Positions 50,277 to 58,033 of a stretch of 64,000 nucleotides of DNA are shown here, piece by piece. The notes under the pieces were generated by a model that saw only the letters and a list, made by a program, of their open reading frames with translations, was not told the origin of the DNA and ran no database searches. The position numbers were made by a program, and so were the translations under genes. Positions within the stretch are counted from its first letter, which is position 1; each line of letters opens with the position of its first letter. The stretch covers positions 186,001-250,000 of the forward strand of contig JACJYR010000002.1 of NCBI GenBank assembly GCA_020636005.1, in the 5' to 3' direction. The stretch comes from Lewinellaceae bacterium (GTDB lineage: Bacteria; Bacteroidota; Bacteroidia; Chitinophagales; Saprospiraceae).

Positions 50277-52892
50277 GTGAAACTGAGCACCTATACCCAA
50301 TTATTTCTCTTCCTTTTACTGATGCCGATGTGCCTGACAGCGCAAAAAAAAGTAGTCGGGTACCCTGATAAATTTATTTCCCCGCTCGACCTGTTTGACG
50401 AGACCTCCAGATACGAATCCAGCCTGCGGGAAACTGGCACAAAAAGCAAGGACAATGGCTGGATGGTCATTTCTGACCGGGACGAAAACCCGGTGTACGA
50501 CAAGGCCAACGGGTCGCAAATAGGCGTGGTCAATTTCAGGGACTATTTCTTTGTTACCGACGAAAAGGACGAATGGGTAGAAATTGTGGAAGCCTCCGTG
50601 GACAGGCTCAAGATTGTGAACCTGAAAAGGGCGGTGGGCTGGATGCCAAAAAAAAACCTGTTGCTGTGGAATACAGGGCTGGTAGGCCAAAATACCCATA
50701 TCCATAAAAAGGTGCTTCTGCTCAACCGGGCCGACGATATTAACAACGTGCTGAAATATCCCGACCGCTCGCTGGTGGATATTTTCAGGGGGCCTAACAC
50801 TTCCGAAAAGGAACCAACCCGCAAGATTTTCGACTTTTATTTTATTATGAAAAAAGACATGGAAACAGGGATGTACCTCCTCAGCCAGGAGGCCATCATC
50901 AGCCCCTTTACCATGGAAAAAATAATCGGCTGGGTCTCCTCCCGCCGGTGCGACCCCTGGGATACCCGCATCTGCCTGGAGCCAAACTTTGATGAACTCG
51001 CATTCTCCGAGCGGAAAGGCCACGATGGCAAATACAAGTTGAGGGCATTTAAAACAGAAGGCGGGGCCAGAAAATTTGCAGAAAATGGAGATTTGGATAA
51101 AAAAGAAGTGTTCTGGGAAGATGATCCTGTGGTCTTGTCCAGGGACAAAATGGCCAGCGAGAACCCCCGGCGCTTCAAAGGCTCGGTAGTGCGTTTTCCC
51201 ATGATCTCCGTCTCCAAATCGGGGAACAGCAGCTTCGAGTATTATCAAAGCGGCGTCATCGGGAGCATTAAAGTGAGGAAGGATGGTTCCCCCGTTTTCA
51301 CATCAGAAATAGCCGAAACGAAATACGGCAAGTTCCAGGATTACAAAACAAAGCTGGAAATGCAGGCTCAGAAAGTGAACGTATTCCTGGTGGCTGAAGG
51401 CACTGACAGCGTTTTTGCCTACCGCCAACAACTTGTGCAGGCTTTAAACAATATTAACTCGCAGGTACTGAACAATGTGCCAAAGGTAAATTACGGGGCT
51501 TTGGTCTATCGGGATCTGCCCGAAGAGGCAGTAACCATCGACGGCCAAACAGTGAACAGGCTGACCGAGCATATTTCCCTGACACCAAACCTGGGGGACG
51601 TCACAAAATTCCTGGAAAAAGTGGAATTCCAGAGCAAAGTGGACCGGGACGATTATACTGCCCAGTATTACGCCTTGAGCAAAACGCTTTCCATCGCTGG
51701 TTTCAACCCGGATGAACTTAACATTATCCTGTTGGTGGGCTGCTATGGCGATTTCCGGTTCGAGCGCGACCGTAAAACGGCTGCAGAAGGCCACCCAGCC
51801 CTGTTCGAGGATAACTCTACGATCATAGAAAACCTGAACAAGTTGAATGCCCACCTATATGCGCTCCAACTGCGCAATGACGGCACCCGTGCTGCACGCA
51901 CCTTTGCCAAGGCCAGCCAGGTATTTATACTCGAAAATGCCAAATTCGCTTTCAACCGGCTTTACGGCAACCAAAGGGATCCTGAAGTCAAAGAATTGCT
52001 GGCCAAATTAAAAACCGACTATGGCATTGAGGTAAAAGAGCCAACCATGGCCGAACCTTCTGAACTCGACAACATCGCCCTGGTCAACAGCCGTATCCCA
52101 GGGCGTTTAATTATGCCTCCCTATGGAAAAAACCTCGACCCTTCCCAAGTGTCCACCATCCTGTCCAACGATGTACAGGAATCGCTGGGTTTTGTAAAAA
52201 ACCTGAAATCCATTGTCTCAAAAATATATGACAAAGGTGACAGCCCCGACCTGAATGAGATAGAGGCAGAACTGAATGTGGACGCTGGAAGGTACACTTC
52301 TGCATTGGCCGACTACCTGAATAAAATACTTGAAGACAAGCAATTGGACAAAGACGATGTCTTGAATTCACTGGATGAAAAATACAAGCTCTACACCGAA
52401 GTCACCATACCCTACCGACTGGTCGGGGCCACCTACCCCAGCGTGTCGCACGTGCTTTTCATGCCGGAGAGCGATCTTGTTGTTTACCAGAGTACCATCC
52501 AACGAGCCATCGCCGGGGCCACAGGCTCTTATGACAAAAAGCGGGAAGCACTTTTCGAAGTTTACAAAGAACTTGTCAGCCAGTTTACGGGGGAGGGCGG
52601 TGTGCTGCGCAACAAGAAACCGGATGAACTGACCCGGAAGGAACTGGTGGAACTCATGCAGGGTGTTTACGAGCAGGGGCTACCCATAGAAATGGACAAC
52701 AACATCAAACTAAAAGATCTGCTCGACGAGAAAAAAGTATCCAATGAACAGGTGGACGAGCTGATGTTGCGCTTCACCCAAATTGAAAAGCGGCTCTCGA
52801 CAATTCTCAGGGCCGCCGACACCTACGAATTTTGCTACTCCACCGACGATAAAAACCGGTATTATTGGATACCTTTAGCTGAAGTGTTTTGA
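50277..52892 (+). CDS. tssR: T6SS-iii protein TssR, second copy
   Basis: The 871-residue paralogue follows the first tssR after 201 bp. Domain order is the same: signal peptide (YTQLFLFLLLMPMCLTAQ), SH3-like region, a cysteine-containing GWVSSRRCDPWDTRICLEPN block shared by both copies, a VWA domain from about 366 (VNVFLVAEGTDSVFAYRQQ) with the same altered metal site, and the helical C terminus ending YYWIPLAEVF. The start is the GTG at 50277; no ATG precedes the signal peptide. Long identical stretches are spread over the whole length, so this is a full duplication and not a fragment. Both copies look intact, hence both are probably used. Confidence 0.87.
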   Translation: MKLSTYTQLFLFLLLMPMCLTAQKKVVGYPDKFISPLDLFDETSRYESSLRETGTKSKDNGWMVISDRDENPVYDKANGSQIGVVNFRDYFFVTDEKDEWVEIVEASVDRLKIVNLKRAVGWMPKKNLLLWNTGLVGQNTHIHKKVLLLNRADDINNVLKYPDRSLVDIFRGPNTSEKEPTRKIFDFYFIMKKDMETGMYLLSQEAIISPFTMEKIIGWVSSRRCDPWDTRICLEPNFDELAFSERKGHDGKYKLRAFKTEGGARKFAENGDLDKKEVFWEDDPVVLSRDKMASENPRRFKGSVVRFPMISVSKSGNSSFEYYQSGVIGSIKVRKDGSPVFTSEIAETKYGKFQDYKTKLEMQAQKVNVFLVAEGTDSVFAYRQQLVQALNNINSQVLNNVPKVNYGALVYRDLPEEAVTIDGQTVNRLTEHISLTPNLGDVTKFLEKVEFQSKVDRDDYTAQYYALSKTLSIAGFNPDELNIILLVGCYGDFRFERDRKTAAEGHPALFEDNSTIIENLNKLNAHLYALQLRNDGTRAARTFAKASQVFILENAKFAFNRLYGNQRDPEVKELLAKLKTDYGIEVKEPTMAEPSELDNIALVNSRIPGRLIMPPYGKNLDPSQVSTILSNDVQESLGFVKNLKSIVSKIYDKGDSPDLNEIEAELNVDAGRYTSALADYLNKILEDKQLDKDDVLNSLDEKYKLYTEVTIPYRLVGATYPSVSHVLFMPESDLVVYQSTIQRAIAGATGSYDKKREALFEVYKELVSQFTGEGGVLRNKKPDELTRKELVELMQGVYEQGLPIEMDNNIKLKDLLDEKKVSNEQVDELMLRFTQIEKRLSTILRAADTYEFCYSTDDKNRYYWIPLAEVF

Positions 52893-52915
52893 GTGCTTCA
52901 CAAAAATATGGGCCG

Positions 52916-52968
52916 TAGCGCCGGCTTTAGCCGGCGTCTCCATTTCGCCGGCTAAAGCCGGCGCTACT
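52916..52968. repeat. REP-like perfect palindrome after the second tssR
   Basis: The arms 52916-52937 and 52947-52968 are perfect inverted repeats of 22 bp around a 9-base loop; the core is GCCGGCTTTAGCCGGC. Each arm is itself partly self-complementary (GCCGGC...GCCGGC). This is the form of dispersed REP/palindromic elements found between genes in many genomes. It lies 24 bp after the tssR stop and 47 bp before the ABC gene, so it could also act as a transcript stabiliser or terminator. Confidence 0.8.
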
Positions 52969-53014
52969 TTGGCAAACCTGGGATTTGTTATGCACTGAAG
53001 TGTTTTAATAAAAT

Positions 53015-53872
53015 ATGAGCCATTCAATATTTGAAATCCGAAACCTTAGATGTGAATACGTGCCGGGCGTACCGGTGCTGCAGTTGCGTAAACTGGACAT
53101 ACCGGCCGGCAAACTGATATTCATCATCGGCAAATCCGGCATCGGCAAAAGCACCCTCATCGAGACGCTGGGCCTGATGAACCGCACCATTGCCAGACAC
53201 CCCGATACTTCCATCAAATTCCAGCCAGCAAATGGCGGGGAATACGAACTGAAAGACAGTTGGGACCTGCCCAACGAACGCCTGTCGGAATTCCGCAAGA
53301 ACCATTTCAGCTTCGTTTTCCAGAACACCAATCTGATGCCCAATTTCACCTCCGGGGAGAACATGGCAATCAGCCTGCTGATAAAGGGGAAACCCTTCCA
53401 GGAGGCCAAGAAGGAAGTCCTCTCCGTGATGGATCGCCTCTCGCTGGGGAGGGATATTTTTGATAAAAAAATCACGGAAATTTCGGGCGGGCAGCGCCAG
53501 CGGCTTGCTTTTGTGCGGGCTGTCACCGCTGATTTCAGCGTTCTCTTTGGCGATGAGCCAACGGGTAACCTCGACAAAAATACCGCCGAGGAACTGATGG
53601 GCCTCCTGAAAGAACTGATCCGTGACAAAGGGAAAACGGGCATCGTCGTTTCCCACGATTTGAACCAGGCAGAAAAATTTGCCGACATGATAGTGCCCAT
53701 CACGGTGGAATGGAACGAAGAGGGGATGCCCGCCGGGGACATCGTCCCGGAGAACATCATCCATAAGAACGGCCAGGGCTGGGCGAAGCCGACGGGCGAA
53801 CCCATGAAAAACCCCATACAGTTCCTCAACCAATTTTTGGCATCCGTACACGCAGAACCAACAGCAACATGA
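53015..53872 (+). CDS. ABC transporter ATPase (LolD/MacB type) inside the tss locus
   Basis: A 285-residue nucleotide-binding protein with Walker A GKSGIGKST, Q-loop region FVFQNTNLMPNFTSGENMA, signature ISGGQRQRLAFVRAV and Walker B VLFGDEPTGNLD, as in LolD/MacB/FtsE ATPases. The C-terminal extension (about 230-285) is longer than in LolD. It overlaps the following permease by 4 bp. Such transporters drive lipoprotein release or mechanotransmission across the envelope. It stands between tssR and tssQ, an association not described for the standard T6SS-iii set. Confidence 0.92.
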   Translation: MSHSIFEIRNLRCEYVPGVPVLQLRKLDIPAGKLIFIIGKSGIGKSTLIETLGLMNRTIARHPDTSIKFQPANGGEYELKDSWDLPNERLSEFRKNHFSFVFQNTNLMPNFTSGENMAISLLIKGKPFQEAKKEVLSVMDRLSLGRDIFDKKITEISGGQRQRLAFVRAVTADFSVLFGDEPTGNLDKNTAEELMGLLKELIRDKGKTGIVVSHDLNQAEKFADMIVPITVEWNEEGMPAGDIVPENIIHKNGQGWAKPTGEPMKNPIQFLNQFLASVHAEPTAT

Positions 53873-55446
53873 ACCAACTTTTCCTACATCTACTGGGCAT
53901 CCGTTCCGATTTCCAGCAGCTTTTTTTCACCAACGAATACAAGGCCCTTTCCGGGAAAAAGAAGCGTACCATCATTGCCCTGGTGACCATCCTGTCCCTT
54001 ACGTTCCTTGCCCTGGGCTTCGCTGTAGGTGGCAGGGAAAACCTGCAGCAGAAAATGGAGAACCCTTTCACCAACTGGGTAGATCTGGAGGTGAACAACT
54101 ATGTATCCCAAAACAGCTCGGAACTCCAGGAACACTATTCCAAACCAGAAATGCTGGAAAAGTTCCAGATGGACAATACCAACGGTTTCAGCCGTTATAC
54201 CATTGACTTTTGTTTCAAAAACTTTGACCCTTTCCAACTGGCCACTGCCGACAAAAACGATTCCTACCAAGGATGGGGCCGAACGATCGAACCGGATGAA
54301 TCCATTTTTGCCAAGGTGCTGGATGCCAATTCGGGCAACCTGGTTTGCCAGAAAGAAGAAACACTGGAAGACGTAGCCGCTGCTTACGATGGTTGCGGCA
54401 TCATCGTGTCCGAGGATTTATTGCAGCAATTGGGCTATAAAGACCCTTGTTCGGTTGACTACCTTGTGCTGCAGGATGATTATCCGATCATCGTCGCAGT
54501 CGTCGCCGTGGTCAAAGAGTTGCCCACGCTCTGTAAGTTCGCCACTTCAGCCAAGTTGTACAATATCCTGAAAAGGAAGAGCGACGGGGGCCGACGGTGC
54601 GACAACCTCATAAAAGTCAACCAGGAAGGCGACAACCGTTTCTTGTTGTTGACCAAAAATGCCGAAGCTGCCCAACAACTCCCTGCTGCTGCCGGCGCTT
54701 TCTTTGGGGGGCCGGTGCCTTCCCTGGAGGCTGAATACGAATACCAGATAGCAGACGAAAAATGGCAGGGCAGCTATATTTCCTTCCTGCCAACCGATGC
54801 GCCGACCCTTGATTCGATGAAACTCTTCGTCCAATCTATCAAAAAGAATATCCCGGCTGCGGAATATGCCACGCTTGAATGCGGATCCAGCCTGTGCAGG
54901 CACATTGACCCAAAGGATCTGCATTACATTGCCTTTAATTTTGTAAAACTGGATTTGATTCGGGCTTTCCGGGACGATTTGGAAAAAGAATTTGGCATCC
55001 CGCTCGACATGAGCCAGGTGGACTCAAAGGAAAATTTTGCGCTGGTCTCCAGGTTGACCTTTTTTCTATCGCTCATCCTGCTGGGCTTTGGGATATTGAG
55101 CATTGTACTATTTGTGAACAACCTGCTGCGCAACCACCTGTTCGAGGTGCGCTCCAACCTCGGCACCTTTCAGGCATTTGGCCTCAGCAACCGTTTTTTG
55201 GTAAACACTTACCTAAAAATTATTTTTTCCTTCCTTTTGCTTTCCATTGGGCTGGCATTTATCTTGGCTGCAATTGTGGACAGGTTGGAGCAGTACTGGA
55301 TGGGGAACGAAAGCAGGTTTGACCTCTTCAATGTTGTCATACTGGCAGCTATAGCAGTACTCGTCCTTATCAGTCTGCTGCTCTCGAACCGGACGATAAA
55401 GCGGATATTGGGCGACACCCCCGGGAACCTTATTTATGAAAGATAA
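53869..55446 (+). CDS. FtsX/MacB-like permease inside the tss locus
   Basis: A 525-residue permease with the type VII ABC layout. One N-terminal transmembrane helix (IIALVTILSLTFLALGFAVG, about 35-54) is followed by a large periplasmic domain (about 60-385) and then three helices: LTFFLSLILLGFGILSIVLFVN, IIFSFLLLSIGLAFILAAI and VVILAAIAVLVLISLLL. A Q-rich coupling segment (LFEVRSNLGTFQAFGLSNRF) lies between helices 2 and 3, as in FtsX-family proteins. The periplasmic domain is not recognised and contains several cysteines. It is coupled to its ATPase by an ATGA overlap, and tssQ follows after 14 bp. Confidence 0.88.
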   Translation: MNQLFLHLLGIRSDFQQLFFTNEYKALSGKKKRTIIALVTILSLTFLALGFAVGGRENLQQKMENPFTNWVDLEVNNYVSQNSSELQEHYSKPEMLEKFQMDNTNGFSRYTIDFCFKNFDPFQLATADKNDSYQGWGRTIEPDESIFAKVLDANSGNLVCQKEETLEDVAAAYDGCGIIVSEDLLQQLGYKDPCSVDYLVLQDDYPIIVAVVAVVKELPTLCKFATSAKLYNILKRKSDGGRRCDNLIKVNQEGDNRFLLLTKNAEAAQQLPAAAGAFFGGPVPSLEAEYEYQIADEKWQGSYISFLPTDAPTLDSMKLFVQSIKKNIPAAEYATLECGSSLCRHIDPKDLHYIAFNFVKLDLIRAFRDDLEKEFGIPLDMSQVDSKENFALVSRLTFFLSLILLGFGILSIVLFVNNLLRNHLFEVRSNLGTFQAFGLSNRFLVNTYLKIIFSFLLLSIGLAFILAAIVDRLEQYWMGNESRFDLFNVVILAAIAVLVLISLLLSNRTIKRILGDTPGNLIYER

Positions 55447-55460
55447 AAAACCATTGGCTT

Positions 55461-55907
55461 ATGAAAAATCAGACTTATTGCCTCATGCTTTTTGTGCTTT
55501 TCGCAACCCTGATTTCGAGTTGTCACCAGGATCATTCAACGTCAAATGAAGAAGCCTCGGAATACACGCCTTTAGTGGGAAAACTGGATTCGATTGGAGA
55601 AAATATACCAGTGGCCACAGACCCATTGCCAACACCGCCCGTTGATAAGGCAACTATTGAAAGGATCAAGGTCAACAGTAATAAAAGCCCGTTTGCAAAA
55701 CTTGGCTGCTGCGATGACATGGACAAATGGAAACAACCTTGCTGCTGCGACAAAGTGGTGGAAAAGTACCGGGAAATGGTGGCTGCCAAGGATAAAAAGC
55801 TAGGGGATCTTAAATCAAAAGATGACATCCTTGCCCAATGCAGGCAAATGAAAAAGCTGGTTTTCGATAAAATTGACCACCCCGAGGAAGAAGAAGAAAA
55901 GTTTTAG
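55461..55907 (+). CDS. tssQ: T6SS-iii lipoprotein TssQ
   Basis: TssQ is the lipoprotein of the Bacteroidota T6SS envelope complex. The 148-residue protein starts with a lipoprotein signal (LFATLISSC, acylated Cys about residue 21), then a flexible acidic/proline segment, a cysteine-rich part (LGCCDDMDKWKQPCCCDKVV) and a charged helix (KYREMVAAKDKKLGDL) ending in a run of glutamates. It is 14 bp after the ABC permease and is the last gene of the block. The call depends on lipobox, size and position. Confidence 0.78.
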   Translation: MKNQTYCLMLFVLFATLISSCHQDHSTSNEEASEYTPLVGKLDSIGENIPVATDPLPTPPVDKATIERIKVNSNKSPFAKLGCCDDMDKWKQPCCCDKVVEKYREMVAAKDKKLGDLKSKDDILAQCRQMKKLVFDKIDHPEEEEEKF

Positions 55908-55930
55908 AAAGGCCACTCATGGTGGGCGGC

Positions 55931-56100
55931 CCAAACAAGGGAAGAGGCTGTGTCGGAAGGACTGATTTACGATCTTAGACTGACGATTTACGATTTTAAA
56001 AATATTCTAAATACTGACAGTTGATGTTTTAGGCATCATCACAATCGTAAATCGCCACTCGTAAATTGGTATTTATGACATAGCCTCTTCTCTTGTTTGG
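55931..56100. repeat. Long inverted-repeat element at the island edge
   Basis: The outer arms (24 bp, 55931-55954 and 56077-56100; CCAAACAAGGGAAGAGGCTG begins the left one) pair with two mismatches. Inside are nested complementary segments: CGATTTACGATT around 55984 and AATCGTAAATCG around 56044, plus related GATTTACGAT and CTCGTAAAT copies. The whole 170-bp unit has no open frame. It may be a MITE-like element or a large folded RNA. It lies between tssQ and the chromosomal DUF6580 gene, that is, at the right edge of the island. Confidence 0.65.
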
Positions 56101-56129
56101 GGGCTACTTGAAGGCTGTTGGCTGGGGGA

Positions 56130-56711
56130 TCAGGCAGTTTTCAAGACTAGGCTTGGGTAGCGCCGCTGTGCCCATTCAAAGACACCAAATAAGATGGCCA
56201 CGTAAAATAAATCGCCTGCCACCGTATTCCAAAAGAAAGGAATTGCAGCTACGTAACAAGTGACAAGGCCTTCCATACTCTTGGCATACATTGTCCCATT
56301 GGCCCAAACAAAAAAATTGGTGGTCAGAAAAAACAAAACAGAAGCGCCCAAGCTGGCCCCTGCCAGGCGCAACAGGGATATTTTCCGCAATAGAATGGTA
56401 CCTAAAACGACGATGAGGGCGAAAGCCAGATATACTTCCCAATTGGCAAACCACACAAAGCCGTCATAGTATTGGGCGAAGAAAAGGTTATCGAGCATCA
56501 CATTGCTTAGCCAGAGTGCAGCAAAGGGAAGGATAAAGCCTGTAAGATTTTTATGGAAATAGGCCCCACCGAACAGGGCCAACGCACCGACCGGCGAGAA
56601 GTTGAAGAGATGGGCTGCGCCAAAAGCATGGGGGATCAGCCTGCTCAGTGCGGCGATAAAGACAAGAAGGCCCAAAACCAGCCAGCGATTGTTAGAGTTT
56701 TTGTCAGTCAT
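56130..56711 (-). CDS. DUF6580-type integral membrane protein
   Basis: A 193-residue protein with five to six hydrophobic segments. It has the DUF6580 opening: LSRLIPH near residue 22, then FNFSPVGALALFGGAYF. Later segments are VYLAFALIVVLGTILL, LGASVLFFLTTNFFVW and GDLFYVAILFGVFEW. The family resembles ECF-type S components and its function is unknown. It stands alone on the minus strand and faces tssQ tail to tail. Confidence 0.8.
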   Translation of the reverse strand: MTDKNSNNRWLVLGLLVFIAALSRLIPHAFGAAHLFNFSPVGALALFGGAYFHKNLTGFILPFAALWLSNVMLDNLFFAQYYDGFVWFANWEVYLAFALIVVLGTILLRKISLLRLAGASLGASVLFFLTTNFFVWANGTMYAKSMEGLVTCYVAAIPFFWNTVAGDLFYVAILFGVFEWAQRRYPSLVLKTA

Positions 56712-57075
56712 TTTTAGATTTGAATTTTTTTATCAAAGCGCAAAAATAGGGCAATTTCCCAAAAACGAACATGGAATGGCTTAACGAAGTGGAGGTGGGA
56801 GGATAAAAGAAAACCCTTGCTTTGCGAGCAAGGGTCTCTAACCCAAACAAATAAACACAAAAACTACTTTTTAAGATGGCTCAAAATTAGAACTTATCAC
56901 AACAAAAGGCAAGAAATTGGCCCGGTAATAAGCAAAAAATGTGACGCCTTACTTTTAAAGGAATATCTATAATTAACAATCTGTCAATAAATTATAACGT
57001 CAATGTGTGAAACAAAAATGTGAGGTGTACAGCGTTACCCACGTCACAGATAGTTAAGTGCCTTAACTATCCTGT
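56712..57075. other. Intergenic region with hairpin terminator, possible small RNA
   Basis: A 364-bp gap without an open frame. Read on the minus strand, it contains the hairpin at 56813-56835 followed by a T-rich tract. The stretch between the 2TM gene stop and this hairpin is about 240 bp, long for a simple 3' end, so a small RNA or a long 3' UTR is possible. Confidence 0.35.
56813..56835 (-). terminator. Hairpin terminator on the minus strand
   Basis: ACCCTTGC and GCAAGGGT form an 8-bp stem around TTTGCGA. Read on the minus strand the 3' arm is followed by TTTTCTTTTAT, a good intrinsic terminator for transcripts from the 2TM gene pair or for a small RNA. Confidence 0.7.
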
Positions 57076-57447
57076 TCACACAAGTTCAGAGTCGTCATAG
57101 TTTTTCCTCAGTTCCTTCAGATCCAGCTTTTCCTCTTCTTTTATTTCGGATTTCTTACCAGTCATTTTTTGCATTTCCTTTTGCACTTCTGTGTCTTCCC
57201 ACTCCTTGCTAAGCACGCCCGACCCTGGCAACCCAAATACCTTGAGGTAGTGGAAGGCCAGCCCGATGCCCCAAAAAAGCGACATGGCCAGTGGGGCGAA
57301 AGGACGCCCCCGGAAAAGGGCCATCACAAAAAATACGATGTTGAAAATCAGGTAGGCATAAAGGTGTTTGTAAAATTTTGCCTTTTCTTTTACCCGGCGG
57401 CGGGCTTCATTGTACAAATTCGGATCGTGTTCTTTCATATTATACAA
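57076..57447 (-). CDS. 2TM-domain protein
   Basis: A 123-residue protein of the 2TM family (PF13239): the N-terminal LYNEARRRVKEKAKFYKHLYAYLIFN runs into the first helix (IVFFVMALF), and the second helix leads to HYLKVFGLPGSG. A cytoplasmic charged tail (about 85-123) follows. In other Bacteroidota such domains are linked to LytTR-type regulators; alone they have no known function. It overlaps the upstream paralogue by 8 bp, so the two are co-translated. Confidence 0.82.
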   Translation of the reverse strand: MYNMKEHDPNLYNEARRRVKEKAKFYKHLYAYLIFNIVFFVMALFRGRPFAPLAMSLFWGIGLAFHYLKVFGLPGSGVLSKEWEDTEVQKEMQKMTGKKSEIKEEEKLDLKELRKNYDDSELV

Positions 57448-57820
57448 ATTCTGATTCGTCGTGGTTTGTCCTTAGTTCCTTCAACTTCATTTCTTCCGGC
57501 TCTGCTTCTTGGGTGGTTCGCTTGTTTTTTACCGGAGCGTTCAATTCGCCTTTCCTAAGTTCTTTTTCCACCTCCCTTTCCTCCCATTCTTTGCTGAGGA
57601 TGTCAAACCCAGGGATGCCGAACACCTCGACATAGTGAAACGCAAGGCCGACCCCCCAACCTAACAGCGGGAACTGAAACCACCAGTTAAAGGGTGAGGT
57701 TATCATATTGAGTGCAAAGAGGAAAAAATTGACGATGGCGAAGGACATCAAATGTTGATAAAACTCTTTTTTGGCCTTGACTTTTTTCCTGGCTTTCCTG
57801 ATTTCTTCTTCCTGGTACAT
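57440..57820 (-). CDS. 2TM-domain protein, paralogue of the next gene
   Basis: A 126-residue protein with the same design as its neighbour: RKARKKVKAKKEFYQHLMSFAIVNFFLFALNM region, a second helix WFQFPLLGWGVGLAFHYVEV, the motif VFGIPGFDILSKEWEEREV and a tail ending TNHDESEFV, very like NYDDSELV of the paralogue. A local tandem duplication is likely. It is the first gene of the pair. Confidence 0.82.
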   Translation of the reverse strand: MYQEEEIRKARKKVKAKKEFYQHLMSFAIVNFFLFALNMITSPFNWWFQFPLLGWGVGLAFHYVEVFGIPGFDILSKEWEEREVEKELRKGELNAPVKNKRTTQEAEPEEMKLKELRTNHDESEFV

Positions 57821-58033
57821 ATTGTTTTTTTTTGGTTTTACTACTCCGTCACTTTGGCACTAAACAACTCAAATTGCCGACGAGATGTTTGAAGGCTCTA
57901 TTGCATTTATGAAAATTGGCGGTTCCATTCAACATCATTTTCCTTTGATTGCAAGCTCACCAAAGCTTTTCATAAATTGCCCCCCGTTTTATTCAATCTT
58001 CAAAAGTAATTGTTCTTAAAGCAATCTCAAAAA

